DNA of 64,000 nt from NCBI GenBank assembly GCA_003586115.2, contig QVOM02000049.1, positions 24,505,514 through 24,569,513 on the forward strand, in the 5' to 3' direction. Below the pieces are notes generated by a model that was not told the origin of the DNA, searched no databases, and saw only the letters and a program-made list of their open reading frames with translations. Position numbers and translations under genes: made by a program. Positions 25,801-34,235 of the stretch are shown piece by piece. Origin of the DNA: Salvator merianae. Taxonomy: Eukaryota > Chordata > Lepidosauria > Squamata > Teiidae. How positions within the stretch are numbered: position 1 is the stretch's first letter; every line of letters starts with the position of its first letter.

Positions 25801-28800
25801 AGCACTCTTAAAGACTATAAACAATATAAAAAATATAACCAAATTTAATAATCAATAAGATAAGCTGAGAAATAGAATGCAGTCCTACCACTATTATACG
25901 AAGGGCAGAAATTAGTAGTGATATAGGAATAATTATCGATCTTGAAAGGCAGCACTGACTGCCCTTAGTACTTACTAATTTGGCAAGGAAGCTTATAAAT
26001 GGCATTTTATCCACACCTTGTCTAATTATTCCAGATTGAAGAGAAAATATTACACATTTTAATTGATTTCAGGTCCCTCTCTAGACCAGGCTTAGATTAC
26101 AGGTTGTTATTTTTTGTTGCCAATTTTGTCTGAAACCTAACAAAATTAGTTTGGGAGGCAATGTTGTTTAAAACGTTGCTTTTTATCATAACTGATGTCT
26201 GTTTCTTTGGATGAGTGAGTCATTAATTTGTTGAATTTGTTTTTATATTCTCTAGGCCAGAGATTACAGAAAAATCTTGACTGAGTGAGTGGTTTTGTTT
26301 GTGTTTGATAATCTGAAGAGACCCATCCTGTGAAATGCAGTTTTCTTGTTGCACACTTACCCTCCTAGCACCTCTCCCTTGTGGACATGGTAATAGGAAT
26401 TGATTCCCGTTTTCCTTGCTGAGACAATCCGGTGATCAAAAGGAGCAGCTACTGGTGGGATTTCATCTACAAATGACAAGAGAATAATATATGTTGTTAT
26501 TACCTCCGATGGTACTGGATATGTAATTATTATGCTTTGTTATATCATTCCCAAGAAAGAAGCAGCATTTACCGGCTATTTAAATCACAGGGTCTTCAAA
26601 TTCCCACTTTTAGAACAAGACTTGGAGATAACAAGTCACCTAAGTCTTGGAATTTCATCTTGAGTTATATCCACACTTTCAGAGCACTTTTTAAGGTAAT
26701 TCTCTGTTTTATACTTGAGTTTACGAAAAACTGGTAGGGACCAAAGAACAAGAGAAGATCTGGGATTCCTTTCCTTCCGGGGTCATTACACATATCCAGA
26801 ATTGTCAATTAAGAGGGAAAAAAGGAACAGTTTTCCAGCAGCTTCTATATTACACATCAGGTTACGTTTCTGAAATATGTTCAGCTGCATTCCTTCCTTC
26901 AAAATATTTAACGGGATCACAAATAAGCACAGTAATTTAAATCTGAACACATCATAATTTTTTTAAAAAAACTTGCTGTTGTTATTTGCCAGCTTGCTGA
27001 ATTTTCTTAACCTGACCAGATAAAATTGCAATAGTACAACTATGATTTGCATTAGGAATGTGCATGAAAAAAAAATCATTTTCAATTCATTTTTTAACAA
27101 AAATCTGTATTTTTGCTTCATCAGTAAAATTTCATTGACAAAAAATGCATTTTTCACATTCATTTTCACATTTTTCGCAATGTTTTCCAATTGAAAATGC
27201 CATTTTCATGGTTTAAACACAACATAAATGCAAAAATTCAATGAATTGCAAAAGAATAGGATTTTTTGTTTTCAATTGAAAACTGTAAATGTAAAAAAAT
27301 CATTTTTGTTTCGATGCAAAAAATGTGCAAAAATGAAATTGTGTATGAATTTTTTAATGCAAATCAAAATTTGCACATTCCTAATTTGCATTGGCATGAC
27401 ACCATCATACTGCATCAACGTAGAGCAGAGGTGCTAAACAGCAGCCCTTCAGATGTTCCTGAATTACTGTTCCCATCAGCCCTAGCTAGTCTGGCCAGTG
27501 GCAAAGAATGATGGGAGTGGTAATTCAGGAATATTTGTGGGGCTGCAGTTGAGCATGCCAAAGATAGAGGCTTTTGTTCATCTGCAATCAGATTGACTAT
27601 ACCAGGAGTCTCCCACTTTCTGCACTGGACCTTATTCCAGATTAAATTCTGCAATAGGGGCTTGCCATCTTCATGCTAGTGCAGACTACAACAAGCTATG
27701 GAGGCCTGCTGTAGTCTGCATTAGCGTGCAGATGGCAGGGCCCTATTCTGGGATATAAGACAGAATAAAGGCCAGTGCAGAAGAGCAATAGTCACAACAT
27801 CTCTAACTGGATAGTTGTTTTTCCCAAGTATGAAAGAGAACTTCTTGAAGATTTCAGCCATATATTAACTCAGTGTTATTACACACTTGCAGAATCTACT
27901 CTTCTTTTTCATATGGTAACCCAACTGTGCGAAGTCTTTCTGTTGAAAGCAAAGAATTACAGGTAGGGCCTTTCTGCAGTCACCTCTCTTTGGTCCAAAC
28001 CAGAGATCTGAACCAGCTAGGCCCACTGTTTGGACTATAGAAAGCTGTAATCTGGAACAACTCCCTCTGCAGAACAGTGCTGGTTCAGAACAGCCCCCGC
28101 CCAGCTGGGAAGCTTGTGCAAAGGCTCCAAAAAGCTAGGAATGAAAGTTCTTATCCTCAGAACCACCCAGGGACCCATTTTGACCTTATGCTTTAGTTGC
28201 CACCAAAAGGGCTCCCCCGGTAGTCCTAAACACAAGAGACATGTCTTCTGCCTGTCTCCGTGTACTGGACCAGGGCCCACAGGTCCACTGGTAGATCTTG
28301 ATGTCAAGAGATCAGCCCATAATCCTAATCAGAGCCTTGATCGGGATAATGTTACATCCAGTACAGAAGGAGTGTGCTGGTGGTGGGCAGGCCCTTCAGA
28401 CACACACTAACATGCAGACCAATGAGGGCCACAAGCCAACTACGGGACTCTTATTACAGATTAAAGGTAAGTGCAGAAAGGTCCAAAGATGAGAAAGATC
28501 TCTGATCATGTTGTACGATTTCATTTAAAATAATATTGTAAACACAATGTCCAATGTCTAATGAGTGGTTTTCCTGATCAAAACCTAAAGACTCACATTC
28601 TTACAGCTATGTGACTAGTAAAAGTACTTGTTAATACAAAAAGAGTTAAATAACCAGCAGCAGTGGTATAGCGCTTCAGAACTGATACGCTGATAATCTT
28701 TTTTCTCATTCTCAAATGAGAAGTGTTGCTGATTTGAATTGACAGTATACTAATTCTGATTAAGCTCATTCATCTCTGTTAAATTGTTACAAAGGGATTA

Positions 28801-29976
28801 ATGATGCCAATTACACTCAGGATGAATTTTATTTGTTATTTTTAAAAAGCCGCGCTTTACCAGTTGTTAAACTGTTGTCATCTGGAGCTTCTTGGCTCTT
28901 CTCTCTCGTCTCAGCTACAGAATCAGATTTATCTGTTGTTTCTGGCGAGGTAGGTTCTGCTTTTCTAGCTTTGCTCTCTTCATCTGTTTTGTGGCCGTCA
29001 CTGACATTTGCAAGATGCCCCTTGGTTTTTTTGTTGTCATCTTTCATAAGGCCAAAATCATTCGCGTGACATTTACTGTTGATTTGCTCATATTTTGGAG
29101 GTAATGAAGACATTCCGCTGTCCTTGTGACTATAGAGCAAGATAAAGATTATATTAGTATCACCACATGAGTATGGAGTGAATTCGAGGACGTTCTGTGC
29201 TGTAGAACAAGATCCAGTCTGAAAATAGCAACTTGCTGATGCAGTATGGAGGCATGGAGGCCCCGCAAACAGCCATGGTGCACTTTGCATGGGGCGCGAA
29301 CACCCGGGCTTAAAGCCGCCAGCCGCCGCTGCTTGTGACTCCATCTAGATGCTTCAGTGGGTAGAAGTGGAGGCTGGCTGCCCTGGGAAGCTGTGACCGT
29401 GAAATGGAGATGCAGCTATAAATGGAGAATTGCTCCCTCTCTCAGTGAAACTCAATGAAGAAAGCTATTTGGATTCCAAGTGGGACACGCCTAAAATTCT
29501 TATGAATTTTAATGCTGCACCTCTGGATGGGCATGAATTTTACTTGCTATACTTCAAAGCTATCCCAGGCAGGTTTCCATACAGAGCATAATACCATAAC
29601 TGAGAACTGCCATGAATGTGGCCTGTTACACCTAGCAGCCACCCCAGGTTGGATATCCATGGAGTACAACACCACACGTAAGAGCAGTGGAAAGAAAGAG
29701 TCCGTCGTATCTTTGATAGAATTCAGGAGCAGCCCAGTTCAGCAAATCACACAAAAACACATGAAGAATCTGTCCTTTTCTGAGCCAAAAAGCCGCATGC
29801 TGCTGCAATCTGTTGTGTGAGGACATCATCACACAAAAGTGCATGCATTTTCAGGCCCATGAAGGTTTTGGTTTATCATTATTTGCCATTTAGAGGGTGG
29901 CCATGGACTGGGTAAATCACTTATAGTCCTGAAATACACAGCAACCATGATGCAACGATTCAAAACCTTTAGCCCT

Positions 29977-30011
<35 letters not shown>

Positions 30012-32988
30012 TTTGCATTTTTATCCTGCCCTATACCCAAAAATCTCAGAGAAAGCAAGAGGGTTGAAGATGGTCCAGGCAGTGGCGTAGCTAAAAGTTT
30101 TGCCGCCTGGGGCGAAGTGGCGGCAGAAGAGCGCGAGTGAGGGCTCCCTGCCCTGTAGTCTCCTACTCCCACTGCCACCCCGATGACTGCAGGGCGGATG
30201 AGTGCGCCGCCACGTGGGCGGGCGGGTGAGCGCGGCGCTGGGCAGGCGAGCGTGCCGCTGGGCGGGGACCTGGCTCCATGGGCCACCCGGGACAACGTGC
30301 CACCAGGGGCGCCCTTGCTACACACCTGGCAGCAGCGTAGCTAAAGGTTTTGCTGCCGGGGGCGAAACGGTGGCAGAGGAGTGCGAGCGAGGGTGCCCTG
30401 CCCTGCAGCCTCCTCGCCCCCGCCGCCACCTCAACGACCGGTGGGCTGGCGGGTGGGTGTGGCACGGCGCCGCACTCTCCTTTGCGCTCGTGCTCGCTCT
30501 CCGGACCTGGCTGCATGGGCCGCCCAGCACAACGCGCCGCCCGGGGCGACACCCCCCCCCCCCGCTTGCTATGTCACTGCTTTAACAGCCCTTGGAGTGC
30601 AGATGGCCACCTCCATGCCTGATCCTTACTGACCTGGTATGGTATTACTATACCATACCGGGCTGTTAGGTGTGACAGGGCCTAATATTGGAAATAGTTT
30701 TTCTCTAAAAAAATCTCCCAGATGCTGTCTTGTAGGTTCCTAGCAGACATCTCTTTGCTAATGGAGAAGAGACTGATGGAATGGATGTTGTACAGATTCA
30801 ATTCTATTCTGGACTTATGTGCTTATGTAAAATCCATAGCTAATAAGCACCAGTCTAATAAGCACCACAAGGTGTTCTAGGAATAAACATAAAATAATGG
30901 AGTACATTTAAAAACATACATGGTATCCTGGTTCTTGCTTTTTGATGGATCTTGGATACCTGCTGTATCTTCACTGTGAGATGTGCTTGCTGGCACTTGC
31001 CTTTCTCCAGCCCTGCTAGGATCTTTTTCTTCTTTGGCTGTATCTTCTTGGCTCTCCTCAGACTTCGCATGCTTCTTTGCAAGTGCCAGAGCATCCCTTT
31101 TTTTATTGTCACCATTCATTTTTTTATTTGTTTCCTTGGGCTTTGCTTCTGCCTGTTTTTTCCCCGCTGTCTTCTGTGGAAGGCTTTTCCAACTTTTGCT
31201 ATGGCTTCCCTCCTCTTCATTCTGTTTTGACTCAAGTGTATGAGGCTTAAGGGAGAGGGAACTTCTACGAACAAAAATGGTGTTAGGTATTCTGGTATTC
31301 TCCTTGTTGAGTACATAAACAGTTTCTGTGTCTGAATAGGATTCTGTCTTCTCATCAGATTCATCTGAAACAGATGGAAAACACAAACAATTTAAATGAA
31401 AGAGTTGCTTAGTTGGCTTAATTGCTGTGACACAAATCATGAGATTTGGAGTGAGCTGCTGACAGACAGCTCTATCTCTCCATGACATTTGAATCAGGAG
31501 GGGCTGTTGAGATGCTTTACAGGTCATTAGAAGCAGTAATGGGCTAGATGAAAGCAAATAAATTGAAGCTAAAACCAGACAAGATAGAGGTGGTGTATAT
31601 GAAATGGGTTCAGGTCTATGAGATAGGAAGATGTCCTGTTCTTGGTAACATTGGAGTGCCCTGAAAGGGATAGGACTGAAATCTGAGGGTACTCCTGGAT
31701 TCTCCAATGATACTTGAAGCTCAGGTGGAAGCAGTGTCCAGGAATGCCTACTTTTAGCTACAGTTGAGGTTTTACACCACAAAAAGACTTAATCCTGTCA
31801 ACCTACTGCAGAAAGGCAACACTTAAACTGTCAAGGTGAGTTCCCAAACTGAATAACAGAATAGATTAATGCAACCTTTTCCCGTCTTGACAGTCCATTT
31901 TCCTGCATGGCCTCAGGTTAGGTTTTTGGATATAGGAATATGTGCCCTTGTCCATTCAGTGTCTTTGGTCTGACTTTGGTCCAGTAGGCCTTGGGATAGA
32001 CTCCAATCTGTTATCAGTTAAACTAAACTTGAAGCCCTTAAAAGTCTTCTGTTTATGTGGGGACACTGCTAAATACACATAACTAGAGCAGTACCCATAC
32101 CACTGGTTCACGAGCTGTGACCCTTTCTGGACAGAGATTGTTTGGGCACAGTAATCCATGCTCTGGTAATTTCCAGACTGGCCTATTGCAATGCACTGTA
32201 TGTGCATTGCAGATGGATCAGAAGCTGCAGCTAGTGCAGAATGCAGGCAAGACTGCTGACTGGAGCTGCTGGCTGACATATATGTTGCCAGTCCTTAACA
32301 AACTGCATTGGATGACCATTTGCTACCAAGCCCAAATCAAAGTGCTTAATTTTTTAGGCCTTAAATGGCTTGGTCCCCAAATATATAAAGGAATGCTTCT
32401 CCCATACAGACATGCCCATCAATTAAAATCTGTTCAAGTGCCACCCTTGGCTATGCCACCCCCTCAAAAGTTAAAGAGGTGAGGATTCATGAGAGACCTT
32501 CCGAATGATATCCCCCAGATTATAGAACAGCCCACCTTCTGAGCTGCATCGGCCACTTTCATTTCACACATTTAAACGTCTGGTGAAGATGCAGCTCTTT
32601 ACCCAAGCCTTTAGTAAATTGAACAGTCTAGCATTTGCTCCTAGGCACTGCAATTTTAATTTAATTTAATGTTTGATTTTAAAGTGTTTTAGCTCTGTTT
32701 TTAGCTTTCTTTACATTAGGTTTTAAATCATTTGTAACCCTCCCTGAGACCATATGGTACCAGTCAGGATATAATTAGAATTATAAATAATTAAGTAAAG
32801 GCTAAGTTTACAACTTTAGAGAGGCCTCCTTCTCTCAGTTTGATAGCTCTGCACAGTGCCTCTACAAGGCACAAAGTTGTACATAGATACTGACATTGGG
32901 TTGGCTTTGAGGATATCTAACCTGAGGAATCAGGGGGTTTCTTCTTTTTTAAGGAGTTTTTTGTCTTTGCAGGCACAGACACCTTTTC
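14680..32988 (-). CDS. MYLK4: MYLK4, myosin light chain kinase family member 4 (11 coding exons, 5' end missing)
   Basis: Ser/Thr kinase of the Ca2+/calmodulin-dependent MLCK family, expected to phosphorylate myosin regulatory light chain in muscle. Exons (minus strand): 32922-32988, 30920-31364, 28861-29129, 26361-26466, 25343-25436, 24185-24294, 21404-21545, 19113-19183, 15862-15990, 15505-15657, 14680-14776. They sum to 1683 nt and join in one frame, with AG acceptors and GT donors throughout. Counting from the first codon seen: Gly-rich loop about 294-302, ATP-binding Lys 317, alpha-C Glu 333, HLDLK 407-411 with catalytic Asp 409, DFG 429-431, APE 453-455. HLD in place of HRD is normal for MLCKs. 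Exon-by-exon wording agrees with the remembered human MYLK4 kinase domain (for example YKPREKLKVNFGTPEFLAPE). Residues 1 to about 262 are Lys/Glu/Ser-rich and of low complexity. No start Met is seen, so at least one upstream exon is missing. No key residue is lost; the gene looks functional. Confidence 0.95.
15505..15657 (-). CDS. MYLK4: MYLK4 exon, kinase C-lobe
   Basis: A 153-nt exon: acceptor cccactaacag, donor gtaaca. It encodes LSGLSPFLGDDDNETLNNIL and, further on, SEEAKDFISKLLIKAKG, typical helix F to helix H sequence of MLCKs. Phase 2 in, phase 2 out. The last Gly codon is completed across the junction. Confidence 0.96.
15862..15990 (-). CDS. MYLK4: MYLK4 exon, activation segment and APE motif
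   Basis: A 129-nt exon: acceptor tatttattag, donor gtaagt. It encodes YKPREKLKVNFGTPEFLAPE then VVNYDFVSFPTDMWSVGVIA, i.e. the activation loop, P+1 loop, APE and the conserved DMWSVGV of helix F. Phase 2 in, phase 2 out. Confidence 0.96.
17261..17709. mobile_element. GGGCC-TIR element, copy b
   Basis: Left end GGGCCTGTTCGTACTTT, right end TAAGTGTGAACCCAGCC. The flanking triplet CAA can be read on both sides (17258-17260 and 17709-17711 if the element ends at 17708). A 13-nt subterminal hairpin stem lies at 17659-17686 (CTAGTTTGGTATT pairs with AATACCATACTAG). An X-box-like ATCACCATGGCAAT lies at 17507-17520. Sits in the MYLK4 intron between 15990 and 19113. Confidence 0.8.
18136..18414 (+). 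repeat. dispersed LTR-like repeat, copy 1
   Basis: Starts CACAAAAAGACTTAATC and ends at TCCATTCAGTGTCTTTGG; the same order of words recurs at 31777-31968 in the same orientation. A TATA-like GGTATAAAAATGG lies at about 18376, 25 nt before the shared 3' words, as in an LTR promoter. TG/CA ends and a target duplication were not found, so the class is uncertain. Confidence 0.5.
19113..19183 (-). CDS. MYLK4: MYLK4 exon, catalytic loop end and DFG motif
   Basis: A short 71-nt exon: acceptor tcccctggcag, donor gtatgt. It encodes PENILCVNREANQIKIIDFG then LAR, so it carries the metal-binding DFG aspartate. Too short to stand out as an open frame; found by motif and splice sites. Phase 0 in, phase 2 out. 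Confidence 0.95.
20475..20990. mobile_element. hairpin-bearing repeat (TCCCAGGAC family), copy 1
   Basis: Shares an ordered set of words with 62150-62550: GGATT.TCCCAGGAC, GATTGC, CAATC and GGGGTGA. In both, TATCCCAGGAC-type and complementary CCCAGAGATA-type arms form a hairpin. In the MYLK4 intron between 19183 and 21404. Ends not defined. Confidence 0.5.
21404..21545 (-). CDS. MYLK4: MYLK4 exon, hinge to catalytic loop
   Basis: A 142-nt exon: acceptor tctttgctag, donor gtactg. It starts VEGGELFDRIIDENSNLTEM and ends MHQMYILHLDLK, with the catalytic Asp of the HLDLK motif as the third residue from the end. The next exon continues PEN, making the standard MLCK HLDLKPEN loop. Phase 2 in, phase 0 out. 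Confidence 0.96.
21681..22150. mobile_element. GGGCC-TIR element, subfamily of 52205-52688 (right end unclear)
   Basis: Begins GACCTGGTTCACACTTACC and continues TGTTTGGAATTGTCTCTGCA, matching the start of the nested element at 52205 (GGTTTGGAATTGTCCCTGCA). Later words GTGATGGGATGTCACATCCC and CAGAAGTG also correspond. The right end was not found. Confidence 0.55.
22500..22600 (+). mobile_element. L2/CR1-type LINE 3' tail
   Basis: CACCCTGAGACCTTTGGGCA, then GGGATGGGATAGAAAAATTA with an AATT repeat: a short LINE 3' end like that at 10820-10950. Confidence 0.6.
22831..22854. repeat. (GT)n microsatellite
   Basis: Twelve uninterrupted TG units, in a MYLK4 intron. Confidence 0.95.
24185..24294 (-). 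CDS. MYLK4: MYLK4 exon, alpha-C helix to hinge
   Basis: A 110-nt exon: acceptor tttctcacag, donor gtatgt. It encodes DEVKNEINIMNQLNHVNLIQ and then YDAFESKNDLILVMEY, covering the alpha-C glutamate, beta-4, beta-5 and the start of the hinge. Phase 0 in, phase 2 out; the final Tyr codon is completed by the next exon. Confidence 0.96.
24513..24728. mobile_element. MITE-like element (GGCTGTGTTCAGACA family), copy 2
   Basis: Left end TAAGGCTGTGATCGCAT and right end GTGTGAATGCAACCTTA are imperfect inverted repeats; interior words match 14381-14605 (GGTGGATTAGAGATG, CTACTGTCCCTGAAATGCTT). In the MYLK4 intron between 24294 and 25343. Confidence 0.65.
25343..25436 (-). CDS. MYLK4: MYLK4 exon, glycine-rich loop and ATP-binding lysine
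   Basis: A 94-nt exon: acceptor tttctctag, donor gtaagg. It encodes GRFGQVHKCEEKGTGLKLAA then KIIKARGQKEK. Together with the preceding exon the loop reads LGGGRFGQV, and the Lys in LAAKIIK is the invariant nucleotide-binding lysine. Phase 2 in, phase 0 out. Confidence 0.96.
26361..26466 (-). CDS. MYLK4: MYLK4 exon, kinase domain N-terminal edge
   Basis: A 106-nt exon: acceptor catttgtag, donor gtaagt. It encodes EIPPVAAPFDHRIVSARKTG and, after a further stretch, KGEVLGG, the segment that leads into the glycine-rich loop. The APFDHRIV motif is shared with MYLK4 from mammals. Phase 1 in, phase 2 out. Confidence 0.95.
27053..27383. mobile_element. AT-rich hAT MITE with 8-bp target duplication
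   Basis: The ends TAGGAATGTGCA and TGCACATTCCTA are perfect 12-bp inverted repeats. The flanking 8-mers are identical: ATTTGCAT at 27045-27052 and 27384-27391. An 8-bp duplication with TAGGNATGTGCA-type ends is diagnostic of the hAT superfamily. The 331-bp interior is AT-rich, with AAAATG/CATTTT motifs, and non-coding. In the MYLK4 intron between 26466 and 28861. Confidence 0.92.
27618..27782. mobile_element. palindromic MITE (TTCTGCACTGG ends)
   Basis: Arms of about 75 nt pair around a short loop near 27695-27705: TTCTGCACTGGACCTTATTC with GACAGAATAAAGGCCAGTGC, and GCTAGTGCAGACTACAACA with CTGTAGTCTGCATTAGC. Non-coding. In the same MYLK4 intron as the hAT MITE. Confidence 0.75.
27966..28484. 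mobile_element. GGGCC-TIR element, copy d (519 bp)
   Basis: Left end GGGCCTTTCTGCAGTCACC, right end GGTAAGTGCAGAAAGGTCC: inverted repeats with a few mismatches. No matching flanking triplet. Its right end lies about 375 bp from the MYLK4 exon at 28861. Confidence 0.75.
28861..29129 (-). CDS. MYLK4: MYLK4 exon, low-complexity linker before the kinase domain
   Basis: A 269-nt exon (about 90 residues) with acceptor ttgctctatag and donor gtaaag. It begins SHKDSGMSSLPPKYEQINSK and ends APDDNSLTT, rich in Lys, Glu, Ser and Thr. Phase 2 in, phase 1 out, fitting both neighbours. The open frame runs about 200 nt further upstream into a GC-rich repeat half-palindrome (29235-29331), but that part is intron: the acceptor and the preceding exon phase fix the boundary at 29129. 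Confidence 0.88.
29235..29331. mobile_element. half copy of the GC-rich palindrome
   Basis: Matches the right arm of 3053-3255 (GCAGTATGGAGGCATGGAGG, CCCCGCAAACAGCCATGG, AACACCCGGGCTTAAAGCCG). Only one arm is kept. It begins 106 bp upstream of the MYLK4 splice acceptor at 29129. Confidence 0.8.
29976..30062 (-). mobile_element. L2/CR1-type LINE 3' tail with (TTTA)n
   Basis: A (TTTA)n run (29976-30015) followed by GCATTTTTATCCTGCCCTAT, the reverse complement of the usual LINE 3' end. In a MYLK4 intron. Confidence 0.65.
30083..30582. mobile_element. two tandem GC-rich units with CAGTGGCGTAGC-like ends
   Basis: Unit 1 (about 30083-30330) starts CAGTGGCGTAGCTAAAAG and ends TTGCTACACACCTG. Unit 2 (about 30332-30582) starts CAGCAGCGTAGCTAAAGG and ends CTTGCTATGTCACTG. 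Each has inverted ends and the units are similar throughout. Very CpG-rich against a CpG-poor background; a poly-C tract lies near the end. In the MYLK4 intron 338 bp from the exon at 30920. Confidence 0.7.
30583..30682. mobile_element. right-end fragment of a GGGCC-TIR element
   Basis: Ends TAGGTGTGACAGGGCC, preceded by a hairpin at 30633-30662 (CCTGGTATGGTAT pairs with ATACCATACCGGG, 12 of 13). The left end was not found, perhaps displaced by the GC-rich units next to it. Confidence 0.6.
30920..31364 (-). CDS. MYLK4: MYLK4 exon, long Lys/Glu/Ser-rich N-terminal region
   Basis: A 445-nt exon open throughout in the gene frame, about 148 residues. The acceptor is ctgtttcag and the donor is gtatgt after GGATACCAT. 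It opens with an acidic Ser-rich patch (DESDEKTESYSDTETVYVLN) and continues with Lys/Glu/Ser-rich sequence (KETNKKMNGDNKKRDALALA) of the disordered, possibly phosphorylated type. Phase 1 in, phase 2 out. Nothing resembles an Ig or FnIII domain as in MYLK1. The plus strand is also partly open here but shows no coding features. Confidence 0.85.
31777..31968 (+). repeat. dispersed LTR-like repeat, copy 2
   Basis: Collinear with 18136-18414, with internal deletions: CACAAAAAGACTTAATCCTG at the start and TCCATTCAGTGTCTTTGG at the end. In the MYLK4 intron between 31364 and 32922. Confidence 0.5.
32030..32800 (+). mobile_element. L2-type LINE, ORF2 C-terminal remnant and 3' end
   Basis: Plus-strand frames read VIHALVISRLAYCNALYV, then KLQLVQNAGKTADWSCW and LPVLNKLHWMTICYQAQIKV, matching the L2 ORF2 pattern VIHALV.SRLDYCNALY...LQLVQN.AARLL..HW.PV..R..FK. 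It ends TTTGTAACCCTCCCTGAGAC plus AATAA-type repeats. Decayed by frameshifts. Overlaps the MYLK4 intron adjoining the exon at 32922. Confidence 0.8.
32922..32988 (-). CDS. MYLK4: MYLK4 exon (most upstream found), Lys-rich linker
   Basis: A 67-nt exon coding for 22 residues (EKVSVPAKTKNSLKKKKPPD then SS) plus one base. The acceptor is ttccatag before GAAAAGG and the donor is gttaga after CCTCAG. It starts in phase 0 and ends in phase 1, exactly what the next exon (opening AT GAA TCT) needs, giving Ser-Ser-Asp-Glu-Ser. No domain is visible; the content is basic and probably disordered. The call rests on splice sites and phase only, because the N-terminus of this family is poorly conserved. Confidence 0.65.
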
Positions 32989-33279
32989 CTATGGAAGAAA
33001 AACAGCAAACATTAACCAAGATTTCACAACATGTTTCCTTAGAAAAATGTTTCTTTTTTTAAATCACAGATTTTCCATGACTTCCAATAAAAATGAATCC
33101 GTGACAGCACCTGTAGTTATTTTCCATTTCACACTTTCTGATTATGTAATTGCAGTTTACCTCTTTGGACAGACTAAAGCTTTTCAACAAAAATAATCAG
33201 CGTCCTTCATTTTCAAACAAAGGCATTTGCTTATTTGACAGGAAGTGTGTACAAAAAGTCTGACAAACTGTTGGCTTTG

Positions 33280-33385
33280 CATTTGAGGCCCAACGGTGGT
33301 TGAAGACCTTATTCATTACTTTTTGTACTGTCCGTTACGTACCTCGCTGAGGCAAAGATTTTGGTCTGAAAGTCACTGTGGAATG
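33280..33385 (+). mobile_element. possible LINE ORF2 C-terminal scrap
   Basis: A frame reads VEDLIHYFLYCPLRTSLRQR, like the E.H.L..CP.Y...R motif after the RT domain of several LINE clades. Short and unassigned. Confidence 0.35.
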
Positions 33386-34029
33386 TCTAGTGTGGTGAAG
33401 TTTGTGAAGATAAGTTACTTTTTAAAAATCTAGTATAGACAATCACGGGAAAAACAAATTAGCTACAGCTAATTTTGTTTTAGCAGCAATAGATAACACA
33501 CACACAATAATATGACCACCAAAAATTCATTTGCAATGTTTGATATTGCACAGTTAACTTGATTGCGTTGGGTTAGGTGAGGCAGCTATGTGGGCAATGC
33601 TGCCAGATTATAGCCGGCAGTGACAGCTTAGGTTGCCTCCTCTGGTTCCAAGTCCCAGAGCCCGTAAGCTGCCATCCATGCATGACAGAAACAATTTCCA
33701 AAATTGAGGTGAGGTGGCTCTTTGGTGATGTAGCCAGATCATGGTCTGCAGTGGCCAGCTTGGGTCACCCCATCTGGCTCCAAACCCCATCGCTCACAGG
33801 CTGGTGCTCCTGCCTGACAATCACCAGGCAGGGATTTTCCCAGGTGTTTTAATTGGAACATGTACTGAACAGCATACTTGGAATTGTCTACCCACGGATC
33901 CCATGTCAACCCTTTTTTGTTGTTAATTACCCTTGCTCCTGAAAGAATACTACTAGCCACTAGCGAGAGGGCTTCCCCTGCTCCAGTATTCTGTCCATGC
34001 CCAAAGGTTACCTTCTGTGCTGCACAGGA

Positions 34030-34235
34030 ATAGGTTCTAATGATAAGGCAGATGTGGAGATCTGGGTCTTATGGGAGGCATTGAAGATAGCGGTAAGAGA
34101 GGAAACTATTGCTAAGGAAAGTGGATATAAAAAGATTAAAAATCAAGAAAGACAGTAATTGGTAAGAGAAATCCAAATTTTGGAAGAACATAATGAAAAA
34201 TTGTTTTTTTCACTGGAGAATAAAAGAAGAGAACT
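34030..34235 (+). mobile_element. L1 LINE ORF2 fragment, 5' part (interrupted)
   Basis: The frame reads LWEALKIAVREETIAKESGY and, later, EKLFFSLENKRREL, matching the L1 ORF2 segment between the endonuclease and RT domains. It breaks off at the inserted element and resumes at 34664. Confidence 0.75.

Noticed and set aside
27966..28307. Small proteins in this segment
   Set aside because: They lie inside the GGGCC-TIR element copy d and have no domain.
28829..29344. 171-codon minus-strand frame as a single-exon gene
   Set aside because: It is the MYLK4 exon 28861-29129 plus intron and the repeat half-palindrome; the acceptor at 29129 and phase agreement define the exon.
30163..30632. Several 80-130 codon frames on both strands
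   Set aside because: They come from CpG-rich inverted-repeat units with no stop codons by composition.
30952..31243. Plus-strand frames of 86-92 codons
   Set aside because: Antisense shadows of the MYLK4 exon at 30920-31364.
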